Notes under the pieces: generated by a model
Told to the model about the DNA's origin: nothing
What the model saw: only the letters and a program-made list of their open reading frames with translations
Database searches by the model: none
In this document: one piece after another, positions 17,655-25,642 of the stretch
Layout: every line of letters starts with the position of its first letter
Numbering within the stretch: the stretch's first letter is position 1
Assembly: GCA_028712475.1 (NCBI GenBank)
Contig: JAQTQB010000003.1
Span: 62,001 to 126,000, forward strand
Origin: Verrucomicrobiales bacterium
GTDB lineage: Bacteria > Verrucomicrobiota > Verrucomicrobiia > Limisphaerales > UBA11358
Direction: 5' to 3'
DNA: 64,000 nt
Translations under genes and position numbers: made by a program

Positions 17655-18524
17655 TCACATCAAATATAGGACCGGAAACAAAAATATCCAGACCAAGTCC
17701 ACGAAATGCCAGAACAGGCCGGAGACCTCGATGCGGTTGGTGAAGCGTTCGGGATCCTTCTTCCACATCTTGCGGCCCGGCCCCCAAAGATAGCCGATGA
17801 CGATGCTGCCGCCAAGGATGTGCAGCGCGTGCAGGCCGGTGAGCGTGAAATAAATGGCGAGGAACGTGTTGTGCCACGGGCCATAATTTTCCATGTGCTT
17901 GATCTGCGAGCGTTCGATCGTGACTTTCCCGTGTTCGATGTGCTTCTGCGCACGCAAATCCATGAGGTCTTTTTCATCAGCAACAATGCGGCCTTCAAGC
18001 GTCACGGAAACCAGTTCGTAATTATTGGTGACGCCGCCGGACACCTCGGAAAAAGCCATGCCGCGAAAGCTGTGTTCTTCCAGTTCCTTGTTCGCCGCCT
18101 TGTCCACATAAACCGCGCCCTCAAAATGGCCGTCGGCAAACTTCCCATCAACCAGCTTGATTTCGTAGTGAATCCATTTGTCGTGATATTCATACATTTT
18201 CACGCACAAGAACGTCAGCGCGAGCGCAAGCGTGCAGGCGTGGAAGAATTTGAATTTGCCGAACTGCCCGACCTTGCACGCCACCCACGCCAGCAGCGTC
18301 GTGATGGCAGAGAGCGCGAGGATGAGCGTGTTGAGCGTGCCGAGTCCCACGTTGAGCCAGCCATGCGGCCATTCGCCGGGCGCGGCGCCGACCCGCAGCA
18401 AAACATAGGCGGAAAAAAGCCCGCCGAACAGCATGACTTCGGATGCGAGAAAAAGCCAGATGCCGATCTTGGCGTTATAGACGCCCGTGTCCGGCCGTGG
18501 CTTGGAGGTGTAGGGAATTTCCAT
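17655..18524 (-). CDS. ctaE: Cytochrome c oxidase subunit III with hydrophilic insert
   Basis: 289 residues. Family landmarks are IGIWLFLASEVMLFGGLFSAY near the N-terminus, KMYEYHDKW at about 109-117, and FTLTGLHALHILGG at about 226-239 followed by FWHFVDLVWIFLFPVLYL. Between YEYHDKW and the next helix lies a hydrophilic stretch of about 95 residues (115-215) rich in charged residues, longer than in ordinary subunit III. It overlaps no other reading and stays in frame, so it is part of the protein. The gene is 3 nt after ctaD. Confidence 0.93.
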   Translation of the reverse strand: MEIPYTSKPRPDTGVYNAKIGIWLFLASEVMLFGGLFSAYVLLRVGAAPGEWPHGWLNVGLGTLNTLILALSAITTLLAWVACKVGQFGKFKFFHACTLALALTFLCVKMYEYHDKWIHYEIKLVDGKFADGHFEGAVYVDKAANKELEEHSFRGMAFSEVSGGVTNNYELVSVTLEGRIVADEKDLMDLRAQKHIEHGKVTIERSQIKHMENYGPWHNTFLAIYFTLTGLHALHILGGSIVIGYLWGPGRKMWKKDPERFTNRIEVSGLFWHFVDLVWIFLFPVLYLM

Positions 18525-18527
18525 GAA

Positions 18528-20402
18528 TCAATGCGCGGTTGAAATGGGTTTGGGCGTGGCGCCGCCTTCGGGTTCGTTTTGCGGCGTGAAATCGGTTGCG
18601 TGTCCGGGCACGCTGTATTCGTAAGGCCCGCGATAAACCTGCGGCGCGTGGTCAAAATTCCCATGCGGCGGCGGCGTGGGCGTCTGCCATTCGAGCGTCG
18701 TGGCGTCCCACGGATTGTCGCCCTTCGCTTTTTCACCGTGCTTGATGCTCCAAAAAACATTGATGATGAACGGAATTTGCGCGATTCCCAGGCACATCGC
18801 GCCCCAGAGGATTCCCGTGTGCAGCGACATCATGTTGTTGCTCAAGCCGCCGACGACTTCCGCGCCCGCCTTGCTGTTGACCGCAGCGGAATAATTCGCG
18901 CCACCGTCCGCCATGCGCCGCAACATGCCCGCCATGCCTTGCGCGAACATCGGCATGAACACGATGTTCATGAACACGAAAGAACCCCAGAAATGCACGC
19001 GCCCCCAGAATTCATTCATCATCCGCCCGGTCATTTTCGGATACCAGTAATAAACCCCCGCGAAGAGCGCAAAAATCGTTCCCGGCGCGACGACGTAATG
19101 GAAGTGCGCGATGATGTAATAGGTGTCGTGCAGGTGAACATCGCTGACGTTGAAGCCGAGCGGCAAGCCCGTCAGCCCGCCGATGCCGAACATCGGCAGA
19201 AACGCCAGCGCGAACAGCATTGGCGTGGTGAAACGGATCGAGCCGCCCCAAAGCGAAATGAAAAAGCACGTCAGGATGATGACCGACGGGATTGAAATGA
19301 TCATCGTCGTCGCTTGGAAGAAGGTGGAGATTTTCGTGCCCATGCCGGTCAGATACATATGGTGCGCCCACACGATGAAGGACAGGAAACCGACGGCCAG
19401 CGCCGCATACACGAGCGATTTGTAGCCCCAGATTGGTTTCCGCGTGTTGTTGGCGAGGATCTCACAGACAATGCCCATCGCCGGCAAAATCAACACATAC
19501 ACTTCCGGATGGCCCAGGAACCAGAACAGATGCTGCCACAACAACGGGCTGCCGCCGCCGCTGACATTCGCAAGCTGGCCGCCAACCGCCAAACCCGTCG
19601 GCAAAAAGAAACTGGTGTGCGCCACATTGTCCATCAATTGCATGACGGCGGCGGCTTCCAGCGGCGGAAACGCCAGCAACAAAATGAACGCTGTCACGAA
19701 TTGCGCCCAGACGAAAAACGGCAGGCGCATCCAAGTCATGCCGGGTGCGCGCAATTGGATGATGGTCGCGATGAAATTCACCGCGCCGAGCAGCGATGAC
19801 GAGATGAGAAAGACCATGCCGATGATCCAGAAAAGCTGGCCATTCGTCGGAATCGTCGTGGCCAGCGGCGAATAGGAAGTCCAGCCCGCCTGCGCCGCGC
19901 CGCCCGGAATAAAAAAACTCACGAGCATGATGAGGCCGCCGACGAAATACGCCTGATAGCTCGCCATGTTGACGCGCGGAAACGTCATGTCCGGCGCGCC
20001 GATCATCAGCGGCACGACGTAATTGCCAAACGCCGCGAACGCCAGCGGCACAATGCCCAGAAACACCATGATCGTCCCGTGCATCGCTCCAAACGAGTTG
20101 TATAATTCAGGTGAAATCGCACCGTGAGCCGCGACGGAGCCGAGCACTTTTTCCAGCAAGGGACCGATGAAGGGCACCGGCACGCCCGGATGCGCGATCT
20201 GCCAGCGCATCAGAATCATCAGGCCAAATCCGAACAGCATGAACATCAGCGCGGTCAGGCCGTATTGGATGCCGATGGTTTTATGGTCGGTGGAGAAAAT
20301 ATATTTCTCCCAGAAGCCGGGTTCGTGATGGCCGTGGCCGCCGTGCCCGTGATGGGCGTCGTCTTCGCGATGTGGCGGAAATTGTTGAACGAGTTTTTCC
20401 AT
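18528..20402 (-). CDS. ctaD: Cytochrome c oxidase subunit I, lacking the K-channel lysine
   Basis: 624 residues; the catalytic subunit of an A-type haem-copper oxidase in the inner membrane. Haem a ligands are H108 and H435, the haem a3 ligand is H433, and CuB ligands are H298, H347 and H348, with Y302 as the cross-link tyrosine. The D-channel entry D139 (IGAPDM) and E300 (GHPEVY) are present. In the K-channel helix the usual PTGIK reads PSVII, so the lysine is I376, and the serine near residue 313 is Cys. The N-terminus is His-rich (residues 17-26). All catalytic residues are kept, so it should be active with altered proton uptake. Confidence 0.96.
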   Translation of the reverse strand: MEKLVQQFPPHREDDAHHGHGGHGHHEPGFWEKYIFSTDHKTIGIQYGLTALMFMLFGFGLMILMRWQIAHPGVPVPFIGPLLEKVLGSVAAHGAISPELYNSFGAMHGTIMVFLGIVPLAFAAFGNYVVPLMIGAPDMTFPRVNMASYQAYFVGGLIMLVSFFIPGGAAQAGWTSYSPLATTIPTNGQLFWIIGMVFLISSSLLGAVNFIATIIQLRAPGMTWMRLPFFVWAQFVTAFILLLAFPPLEAAAVMQLMDNVAHTSFFLPTGLAVGGQLANVSGGGSPLLWQHLFWFLGHPEVYVLILPAMGIVCEILANNTRKPIWGYKSLVYAALAVGFLSFIVWAHHMYLTGMGTKISTFFQATTMIISIPSVIILTCFFISLWGGSIRFTTPMLFALAFLPMFGIGGLTGLPLGFNVSDVHLHDTYYIIAHFHYVVAPGTIFALFAGVYYWYPKMTGRMMNEFWGRVHFWGSFVFMNIVFMPMFAQGMAGMLRRMADGGANYSAAVNSKAGAEVVGGLSNNMMSLHTGILWGAMCLGIAQIPFIINVFWSIKHGEKAKGDNPWDATTLEWQTPTPPPHGNFDHAPQVYRGPYEYSVPGHATDFTPQNEPEGGATPKPISTAH

Positions 20403-20403
20403 G

Positions 20404-21306
20404 TTATTTGACTTTGTCCCAGACCATCAACGCCAGCAGCAGCGGCAGATAAATGATGGACGCAAAAAATAATTGCCGCGCCCGTGCCAGCGTGAGCTGC
20501 CGTGAAAACCGGATCGCGCACCACAAAAATCCTGTTCCAAAAATCAACGCGCCGGCGAGATAGGTTGTCCCCGCCATCCTGAAAACGAATGGAAACAGGC
20601 TCACCGCCAGCAGCGCCAGCGTGTTGCTCACGGCCTGTTGCGCCGTGCGCCGGCCATCGGGATCAATGCCGGGCAGCATTTTGAAACCGGCCTTCGCATA
20701 TTCATCCTTGTAGATCCAGGCGATGGCGAAGAAATGCGGCAGTTGCCAGAAGAACAGTATCGCAAACAACGCCCAGCCCTCGCTGCTCAACTCGCCGCGC
20801 GCCGCCGTCCAGCCCATCAGCGGCGGCAACGCGCCGGGAACCGCGCCGATCGCGGTGTTCAGCCATGTCACGCGCTTCAGCGGCGTGTAGATGAACAGAT
20901 AACTGACCAGCGTTATGGCGCCAATGACGCTCGTGAGCAGATTCACCGCGAGCGCCAGATAAATCAGGCCGGCCACGGAACACACGCCGCCAAAAATTGC
21001 AACGGTTGCCGGCTGCAACCGGCCCGATGGCAGCGGACGGCCTTGGGTGCGGCGCATCTTTGCGTCGTATTCGCGTTCGAGCAGTTGGTTCAATGCCGAT
21101 GCTCCTGCCGCGACGAGCGCTGTGCTGGCGAGCGCGTGAAACATCAGCGCAAAATTCATCGCGCCGCGCCAGCCGAGATAAAACCCGACGAGCGTTGTCA
21201 GCAGCACGAGCGTCGTGAGCCGCGCCTTGACCAGGTCGGCGAAGACCGCCGCCCGGCTTTTTTCGCCGGCGGACACGCTTAAAATTTCTGCGGAGACTTC
21301 TTTCAT
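20404..21306 (-). CDS. ctaB: Protohaem IX farnesyltransferase (haem O synthase)
   Basis: 300 residues from the ATG at 21306, one base after the ctaA stop; the frame is open further upstream but runs through ctaA. A UbiA-type polytopic membrane enzyme. The prenyl-diphosphate motif reads NQLLEREYDAKMRRTQGRPLP, with Glu in place of the first Asp of NxxxDxxxD, and the second motif appears near YKDEYAKAGFKMLP. It converts haem B to haem O for CtaA. It stops two bases before the ctaD start. Confidence 0.93.
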   Translation of the reverse strand: MKEVSAEILSVSAGEKSRAAVFADLVKARLTTLVLLTTLVGFYLGWRGAMNFALMFHALASTALVAAGASALNQLLEREYDAKMRRTQGRPLPSGRLQPATVAIFGGVCSVAGLIYLALAVNLLTSVIGAITLVSYLFIYTPLKRVTWLNTAIGAVPGALPPLMGWTAARGELSSEGWALFAILFFWQLPHFFAIAWIYKDEYAKAGFKMLPGIDPDGRRTAQQAVSNTLALLAVSLFPFVFRMAGTTYLAGALIFGTGFLWCAIRFSRQLTLARARQLFFASIIYLPLLLALMVWDKVK

Positions 21307-21307
21307 T

Positions 21308-22369
21308 TCACTTGTTGGCCAGCATGGACGTCTGCACTCCAAACACTCCGGACGTCTGCGCGTCGGGCAATGACGCCGCCGAACGGCCAAAACCAATAAT
21401 GCACCACAGCGCTCCTGTCACGAGCGAAAGCGCGCCGACCATCACATGAAGCGTCGCCACATCAGCCGCCTTGTTCGACCAGATTGTCCACGCGCCCAGC
21501 GCAATCTGCGCGAACATCAATGCCAGCCAGAAGATTGCTAGTTTTGCCAGCGAATCTTTTCCGCCGAGCCGCCGCCACGCCTGCCATGCGCACGCGGCGA
21601 CCAGAATGAAAATCGCCAGCGCCACGACGCGGTGCGCCATCTGCAATTTGATTTGAAACGCGGTGACGGGCGCTTCCTCGGTCACGGAAACGCGGCGGGC
21701 GTTGTAGCTTGCGACGGCGGTGGGATTCGTGGCCGGCCAGATTTTTCCGTAGGCGAGCGGGAAATCAGCGATGGCCAGCCCCGCGTGCTGATGCCGCATG
21801 GTCGCGGCGATGATGAGCTGGGCGAAAATTAAAAATGTGGTCGCCAGCACGAGCGTCCGTAAACTGCGCGAGACGAAAAAGGCCCTCTTGCCGCCGGCCA
21901 GTTCAATCCAGAACCGGCTGGTGAACAGCGTCATTGCGCAGATTAAAATAAAAAACAACTGCGCGATGGTGGCGTGAAAAACGCCGAGCGAATCCATGCG
22001 CATGGTCACGCGCAGCCCGCCAAGGATTCCCTGCGCGATGACGCCAAGAAGCGCGGCCAGGCCGAGCCAGTGCATCCATTTGCGCGTGTCCGCCAGCCAA
22101 AGCCACACGGCGAGAACCGTTGTGAGCAGGCCGACGGCGGAGGCTAGCAGCCTGTGCGTGTGTTCGTAGAAAATGCCGCCGACCCATTTTGAAATGGGGA
22201 AGGTGAACATGTTGTAGCCGTAAGTATTCGGCCAGTCCGGCACGGACATCCCGGCGCCGTGGCTCGTGACCAGACCGCCGAGGCCGATCAGCAAAAACGT
22301 GACGAACGCCGTCAATATGGCGAACCGGAAGAGCCAGGGATTTGATTTGTTGGGGGCGGTTTTGCTCAT
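21308..22369 (-). CDS. ctaA: Haem A synthase (COX15/CtaA)
   Basis: 353 residues, eight predicted membrane segments in two four-helix halves. Conserved histidines appear in TSHGAGMSVPDWP, FYEHTHRLLAS, FHATIAQLFF and MAHRVVA, and late LHVMVGAL. The C-half and N-half each supply haem ligands in the family. It oxidises haem O to haem A, completing cofactor supply for the aa3 oxidase encoded downstream. It precedes ctaB with a one-base gap. Confidence 0.93.
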   Translation of the reverse strand: MSKTAPNKSNPWLFRFAILTAFVTFLLIGLGGLVTSHGAGMSVPDWPNTYGYNMFTFPISKWVGGIFYEHTHRLLASAVGLLTTVLAVWLWLADTRKWMHWLGLAALLGVIAQGILGGLRVTMRMDSLGVFHATIAQLFFILICAMTLFTSRFWIELAGGKRAFFVSRSLRTLVLATTFLIFAQLIIAATMRHQHAGLAIADFPLAYGKIWPATNPTAVASYNARRVSVTEEAPVTAFQIKLQMAHRVVALAIFILVAACAWQAWRRLGGKDSLAKLAIFWLALMFAQIALGAWTIWSNKAADVATLHVMVGALSLVTGALWCIIGFGRSAASLPDAQTSGVFGVQTSMLANK

Positions 22370-22429
22370 GCCTAAAAAAACAGCCGCCGCGTTTTTGCAA
22401 ACGCAGCGGGTTCGCTCCAGCTTGAAAAA

Positions 22430-23131
22430 TTATTTGGCTTCAAAGGTGAAACTTGCGGACGCGCCGGCATCTTTGACTTCGACTTCCTGCGTTAGCGTGC
22501 CGAGTTTGCGATGCACCGCTTCCACGGTGTATTTGCCGGGCGGCACGTTTTTGATCGTGAATTTTCCATCCTTGTCGCTGATCGCAAAATACGGACTGTC
22601 AAACACCGTCACCCAGGCGAACATCCACGGATGCACGTCGCACTGGAATTTCAGGAACGGCTCCGGCTTCGCAAAAGTGTAGGTCAAATCCGCGCCGCCG
22701 GGCATTTGCACGTCGTTGGATTCCTTGTTGCCATCCACGGTGGGCTTGTTGTGAACATTATGGACGCAGCTATCGGAATTTTTGACGACGATTTTCTGCC
22801 CGGTTTGAACCGCCAGAATCGTCGGCACATAAAGGCAGCCTTTTTGATCCAACACCACGGGCGCCGCACTCGCGCCGGTGGATTTGCCGGTGATGCCCTT
22901 CAGGGAAACGACCACGTCGGCCAGCTCGCCTTTGGCTCCGACAGCGTAAAAATGTGTAAGAGGCGCCTTGGTATAGCCCACGTTGCAATTCGCGTCGTCC
23001 ATGATCGGCGTGATTTCTTTTTCGGCGGGCGGCGTGCCTTTGAACGTGATCACGCCGGTGATGTCCGCTGCGTTCGCGACCGGCAGGAACGCCAGCGTCG
23101 CCATCAATAGAAAAAAGGAGGAGGTTTTCAT
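22430..23131 (-). CDS. Exported cupredoxin-like protein at the head of the oxidase operon
   Basis: 233 residues with a signal peptide (cleavage near ANAAD). Residues about 85-180 resemble a plastocyanin-like fold: H124 and H127 in CVHNVHNKP, then C164-x2-H167-x2-M170 in FQCDVHPWM, a set compatible with a type 1 or related copper site. Residues about 181-230 form a carboxypeptidase-regulatory-like beta sandwich (DKDGKFTIKNVPPGKYTVEAVH). It could be a periplasmic electron donor or copper carrier for the oxidase. This is inference from ligands and position. It precedes ctaA by 60 nt. Confidence 0.78.
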   Translation of the reverse strand: MKTSSFFLLMATLAFLPVANAADITGVITFKGTPPAEKEITPIMDDANCNVGYTKAPLTHFYAVGAKGELADVVVSLKGITGKSTGASAAPVVLDQKGCLYVPTILAVQTGQKIVVKNSDSCVHNVHNKPTVDGNKESNDVQMPGGADLTYTFAKPEPFLKFQCDVHPWMFAWVTVFDSPYFAISDKDGKFTIKNVPPGKYTVEAVHRKLGTLTQEVEVKDAGASASFTFEAK

Positions 23132-23144
23132 ATTTTCAGATGCA

Positions 23145-23172
23145 AATTTAACATTGTGAAAGTGAGGGTCAA
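23145..23172 (-). promoter_or_regulatory. Candidate promoter for the oxidase operon
   Basis: On the minus strand TTGACC (plus 23167-23172) is followed after 16 nt by TAAATT (plus 23145-23150), about 14 nt upstream of the cupredoxin-like start. This would imply a very short leader, so confidence is limited. Confidence 0.35.
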
Positions 23173-23189
23173 GCGCATTGCGGCTTTTT

Positions 23190-23654
23190 TCACAAGCCCT
23201 TCATCACCCGTGCCATTTCCAAGGCCGTCTGCGCCGCTTCCGTGCCGCGATTGTGCGTCGTGCCCAGACATCGCTCCTTCGCCTGCTGCTCGTTTTCCAG
23301 CAGCAAGACTTCGTGGATGACCGGCACTTCGTGCGTGATTTGAATCTGCATGAGCGCATTGCTCACCGCTTCGCCGATGTGCTGGGCGTGCGTCGTCGCG
23401 CCGCGCAAAATCACGCCGAGACAGATGATGCCTGAAAGCTGCGGCGATGATGTCCGCGCCAGTTTCGCCGCGACCACTGGGATTTCATGCGCGCCCGGGA
23501 CGCGCACGATTTGAACCCCGGCCCCGGCGCGTTTCAATTCACTCTGCGCCGCGCGCAGCATGGCGTCCACATAACGCGCGTTGTATTTGGAGGCGACGAT
23601 GGCAAATGTGCCGCCGCGCGACTGGATTTTTTTCGGCTGGATTTTGCGGAGCAT
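23190..23654 (-). CDS. ribH: 6,7-dimethyl-8-ribityllumazine synthase
   Basis: 154 residues. RibH joins 5-amino-6-ribitylaminouracil and dihydroxybutanone phosphate in riboflavin synthesis. Visible motifs are [50 protein letters not shown] (with the catalytic region H) and [17 protein letters not shown]. The usual T in GAT(T)H(F/Y) is kept; TTHAQH is a mild variant. It starts 9 nt after the FHA/receiver gene stop, so the two may be co-transcribed. ribBA lies 2 kb upstream on the same strand. Confidence 0.94.
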   Translation of the reverse strand: MLRKIQPKKIQSRGGTFAIVASKYNARYVDAMLRAAQSELKRAGAGVQIVRVPGAHEIPVVAAKLARTSSPQLSGIICLGVILRGATTHAQHIGEAVSNALMQIQITHEVPVIHEVLLLENEQQAKERCLGTTHNRGTEAAQTALEMARVMKGL

Positions 23655-23663
23655 CGCGGGGGA

Positions 23664-24992
23664 TTATTTTTTTTGCTCGTCCGCCGAATTCCATTTGCCG
23701 TCATTGGCGTCGTAAGTCGCCACGACCACGAAATCGTCGCCCGGCGCAGCAGGTTCTTCTGTCGCCGGGGCGGGGGGCTTGGGCGCAGGTTGTTCCGCCG
23801 GGGCCGGATTTGGCGCGGGCGGTTTGGCCGGAACTGCCGCCGGCGTTTTGTGGATCACCACCGTTTCTTCATCGAAACAGCGGGCGGCTTCCATGAGCAG
23901 GGTTTCCCAGCTGCCCTGGATGGTGCGCTGGGGCGGGGCTTTGAAAGGCTTCAGTTGAAACTCGCCGCCCGCCAGCGACAGCAGCCGGTTGAAAGCCCGT
24001 TCGCCTGTCAGCGTGCCCACGGCTGCATGGGTGACCACGCCCGCCTCGATGTAAATCTGACCGATCATCTGCTGGTTGCGGACTTCCAGGATCGAGGAGT
24101 GCCGCCCGATGCATTCCATCTGGATCAATTCCTGCAAATGCACCTGCCGCAGCGTGCCGCTGAAACCTTCGCGATGCGTCCATGAAACCAGATCATTCAG
24201 CATGTTGAAAACCATCTTGATGCCATCTGGCGAAACCGGTTTCTCGATGAACAGTTCCGCGCCGCCGGACAGGCACGTTGCGCGGTTGGTCTCCGTGGCT
24301 TTGCCGGTCATCACGGCGATTTTCACACCGGAATAACGCCGGCCGATGATGCCGAGCAACTGGATGCCGTCCACCATCGGCATGCCGATGTCCAGCACGA
24401 CCAGGTCAATCGGGCTTTGCTGCATGATGGCGAGCGCACGGTCGGCGGACGCGGCAGAATGGATTTCCCACGTCTGGTTCGACAAAGCGGAACACAGCTC
24501 GGTGAACGTCTCCAGAAACGCCATGCTGTCGTCCACGAACAGCACCTGAAATTTTTTGGCCGAGGCATCGCCGGTTTCCGGTTGATTGGGCTTGGCCTCC
24601 TTTGCTGGCGCGGGTTTTGGCGGTTCAGCCGGCTTCGACGCACCCGGTGCGGTCTTGGTCGTCAGCAACTTGCTGGTGAACGACCCGCCCGTTGCTTCCG
24701 CCGGAGCGGAGGCTTCCAGTTGCAATTCCACTTCGCCCAGGCGCAAGGTCTGGCCCGGCTTCAGCACGCCTTCGGAAATTTTTCTGTCGTCTATGAACGT
24801 GCCGTTGGTGGATTGCAGATCGCGGACGACCAGTTCATCGCCGTGCAGCCGCACCTCGCAATGCCGTCCGGAAACCGACGTGGCGGCGATCTGGAAGGTG
24901 TTGCCATCCGCGCGCCCGATCGTGACCCAGCTCTCGCCGAGTTCGTGCGCGGTGGCGGCCAGACCTTTGGAGATGACGACAAGTTTGGGCAT
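23664..24992 (-). CDS. FHA - response regulator receiver - DUF4388 protein
   Basis: 442 residues in an uncommon order. FHA domain about 4-92 with GRADG, SGRH and STNGT, the phosphothreonine-binding residues. A Pro/Ala/Lys linker covers 95-145. The receiver domain, about 148-265, has D154/D155, phosphoacceptor D201 (VVLDIGMP), T229 and K251. A DUF4388-like domain at about 275-385 has GFSGTLRQVHLQELIQM and QIYIEAGVVTHA. A Pro/Ala-rich tail follows. It likely links Ser/Thr phosphorylation with two-component input, as in Myxococcus-type signalling proteins. The lone histidine kinase at 26948 is a candidate partner. Confidence 0.88.
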   Translation of the reverse strand: MPKLVVISKGLAATAHELGESWVTIGRADGNTFQIAATSVSGRHCEVRLHGDELVVRDLQSTNGTFIDDRKISEGVLKPGQTLRLGEVELQLEASAPAEATGGSFTSKLLTTKTAPGASKPAEPPKPAPAKEAKPNQPETGDASAKKFQVLFVDDSMAFLETFTELCSALSNQTWEIHSAASADRALAIMQQSPIDLVVLDIGMPMVDGIQLLGIIGRRYSGVKIAVMTGKATETNRATCLSGGAELFIEKPVSPDGIKMVFNMLNDLVSWTHREGFSGTLRQVHLQELIQMECIGRHSSILEVRNQQMIGQIYIEAGVVTHAAVGTLTGERAFNRLLSLAGGEFQLKPFKAPPQRTIQGSWETLLMEAARCFDEETVVIHKTPAAVPAKPPAPNPAPAEQPAPKPPAPATEEPAAPGDDFVVVATYDANDGKWNSADEQKK

Positions 24993-25069
24993 GACGCTTA
25001 ATGAAACAATCGCCGTCCGCCATTGTCAACCGCGACGATGGCGAATGTGCAGGTGACGGCGCGGGTGTT

Positions 25070-25082
25070 ACCACGAATGGAC
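25070..25082. repeat. Dispersed word repeat, inverted partner of 25631-25643
   Basis: ACCACGAATGGAC at 25070-25082 recurs in inverted orientation at 25631-25643, where it adjoins the ribBA stop codon. It is a short member of the word repeats seen at several gene ends here. Confidence 0.55.
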
Positions 25083-25137
25083 TCGAAGGAACACTAATTA
25101 ATTTTCGCCAAGATGCACGTCGCGGAGCGACACCGGA

Positions 25138-25299
25138 AGTTAGCCAGCTACGCAGTGGCTGGAAAAACGTCGGCGAACAATTGCGTCCCGCAAGGGACGA
25201 TGGGAAGCGAACGCGTCCGATGTCCCTTCAGGACATTGCCGGTTCGTTTCCAATACCAGCCACAATGTGGCTGGCTAATTTCCCAAGCCCCTGCGGGGC
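25138..25299. repeat. Hairpin-array element 1
   Basis: Five hairpins in 162 nt. The outer 25-nt imperfect inverted repeats (25138-25162 and 25256-25280) each contain an 8/3/8 hairpin (25144-25162 and 25256-25274). Between them lie a 6-bp hairpin with a GCAA loop (25184-25199) and a 5-bp hairpin (25221-25235). A further GCCCC/GGGGC hairpin lies at 25287-25299. The layout matches element 2 at 30643-30794. The centre of the element is non-coding in all frames as far as I can judge. Confidence 0.75.
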
Positions 25300-25363
25300 A
25301 AAGCGCGATGCGGCGATGGCGAATGTGCGGCCGCTGGCGCGAACCGGTTTTAGAACTGAAAAG

Positions 25364-25615
25364 TCAAAATGAAAAGACACGTTCGTAATTCAGAAAAACC
25401 AAGTAGAAAAGCATTTTCAGCAGAATGGCCACCAAATTTTCCGAGCCACGTTTCCGAGCCAACAGCAGAGAACAAAGTAAAATTACCACGCCTATGATCA
25501 TTGCTGGCAGCGGACGATAAGTTTGACCAGCATTTGATGGCACGGGCGGAATTACAAATGCAAGCGCTACGAAAAAGAGAAACAATTCCAAGCCTCTTAA
25601 AACTTGCGTTTTCAT
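25364..25615 (-). CDS. Hypothetical small membrane protein
   Basis: 83 residues from the ATG at 25615. A longer start at 25636 exists, but its first codons come from a dispersed word repeat abutting ribBA. Two hydrophobic helices are visible (LELFLFFVALAFVI and PAMIIGVVILLCSLLLA), with a basic loop RKRGSEN and a third short hydrophobic stretch. No family recognised. It follows ribBA on the same strand and is bounded downstream by the hairpin region. Confidence 0.45.
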   Translation of the reverse strand: MKTQVLRGLELFLFFVALAFVIPPVPSNAGQTYRPLPAMIIGVVILLCSLLLARKRGSENLVAILLKMLFYLVFLNYERVFSF

Positions 25616-25642
25616 TCCCGTTGGCTTCGTGTCCATTCGTGG

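Larger units (their letters stand above)
25036..25328. repeat. 15-nt direct repeats bounding a hairpin region
   Basis: CGATGGCGAATGTGC occurs at 25036-25050 and again at 25314-25328 in the same orientation, 278 bp apart, enclosing the hairpin array described separately. The gap from 25001 to 25363 has no supported gene. This direct repeat, the hairpins and a short word repeat at 25070-25082 are what it holds. Confidence 0.65.

Noticed and set aside
25138..25299. CRISPR-like repeated hairpins
   Set aside because: There are no regularly spaced identical repeats with unique spacers. The hairpins differ in sequence and spacing.
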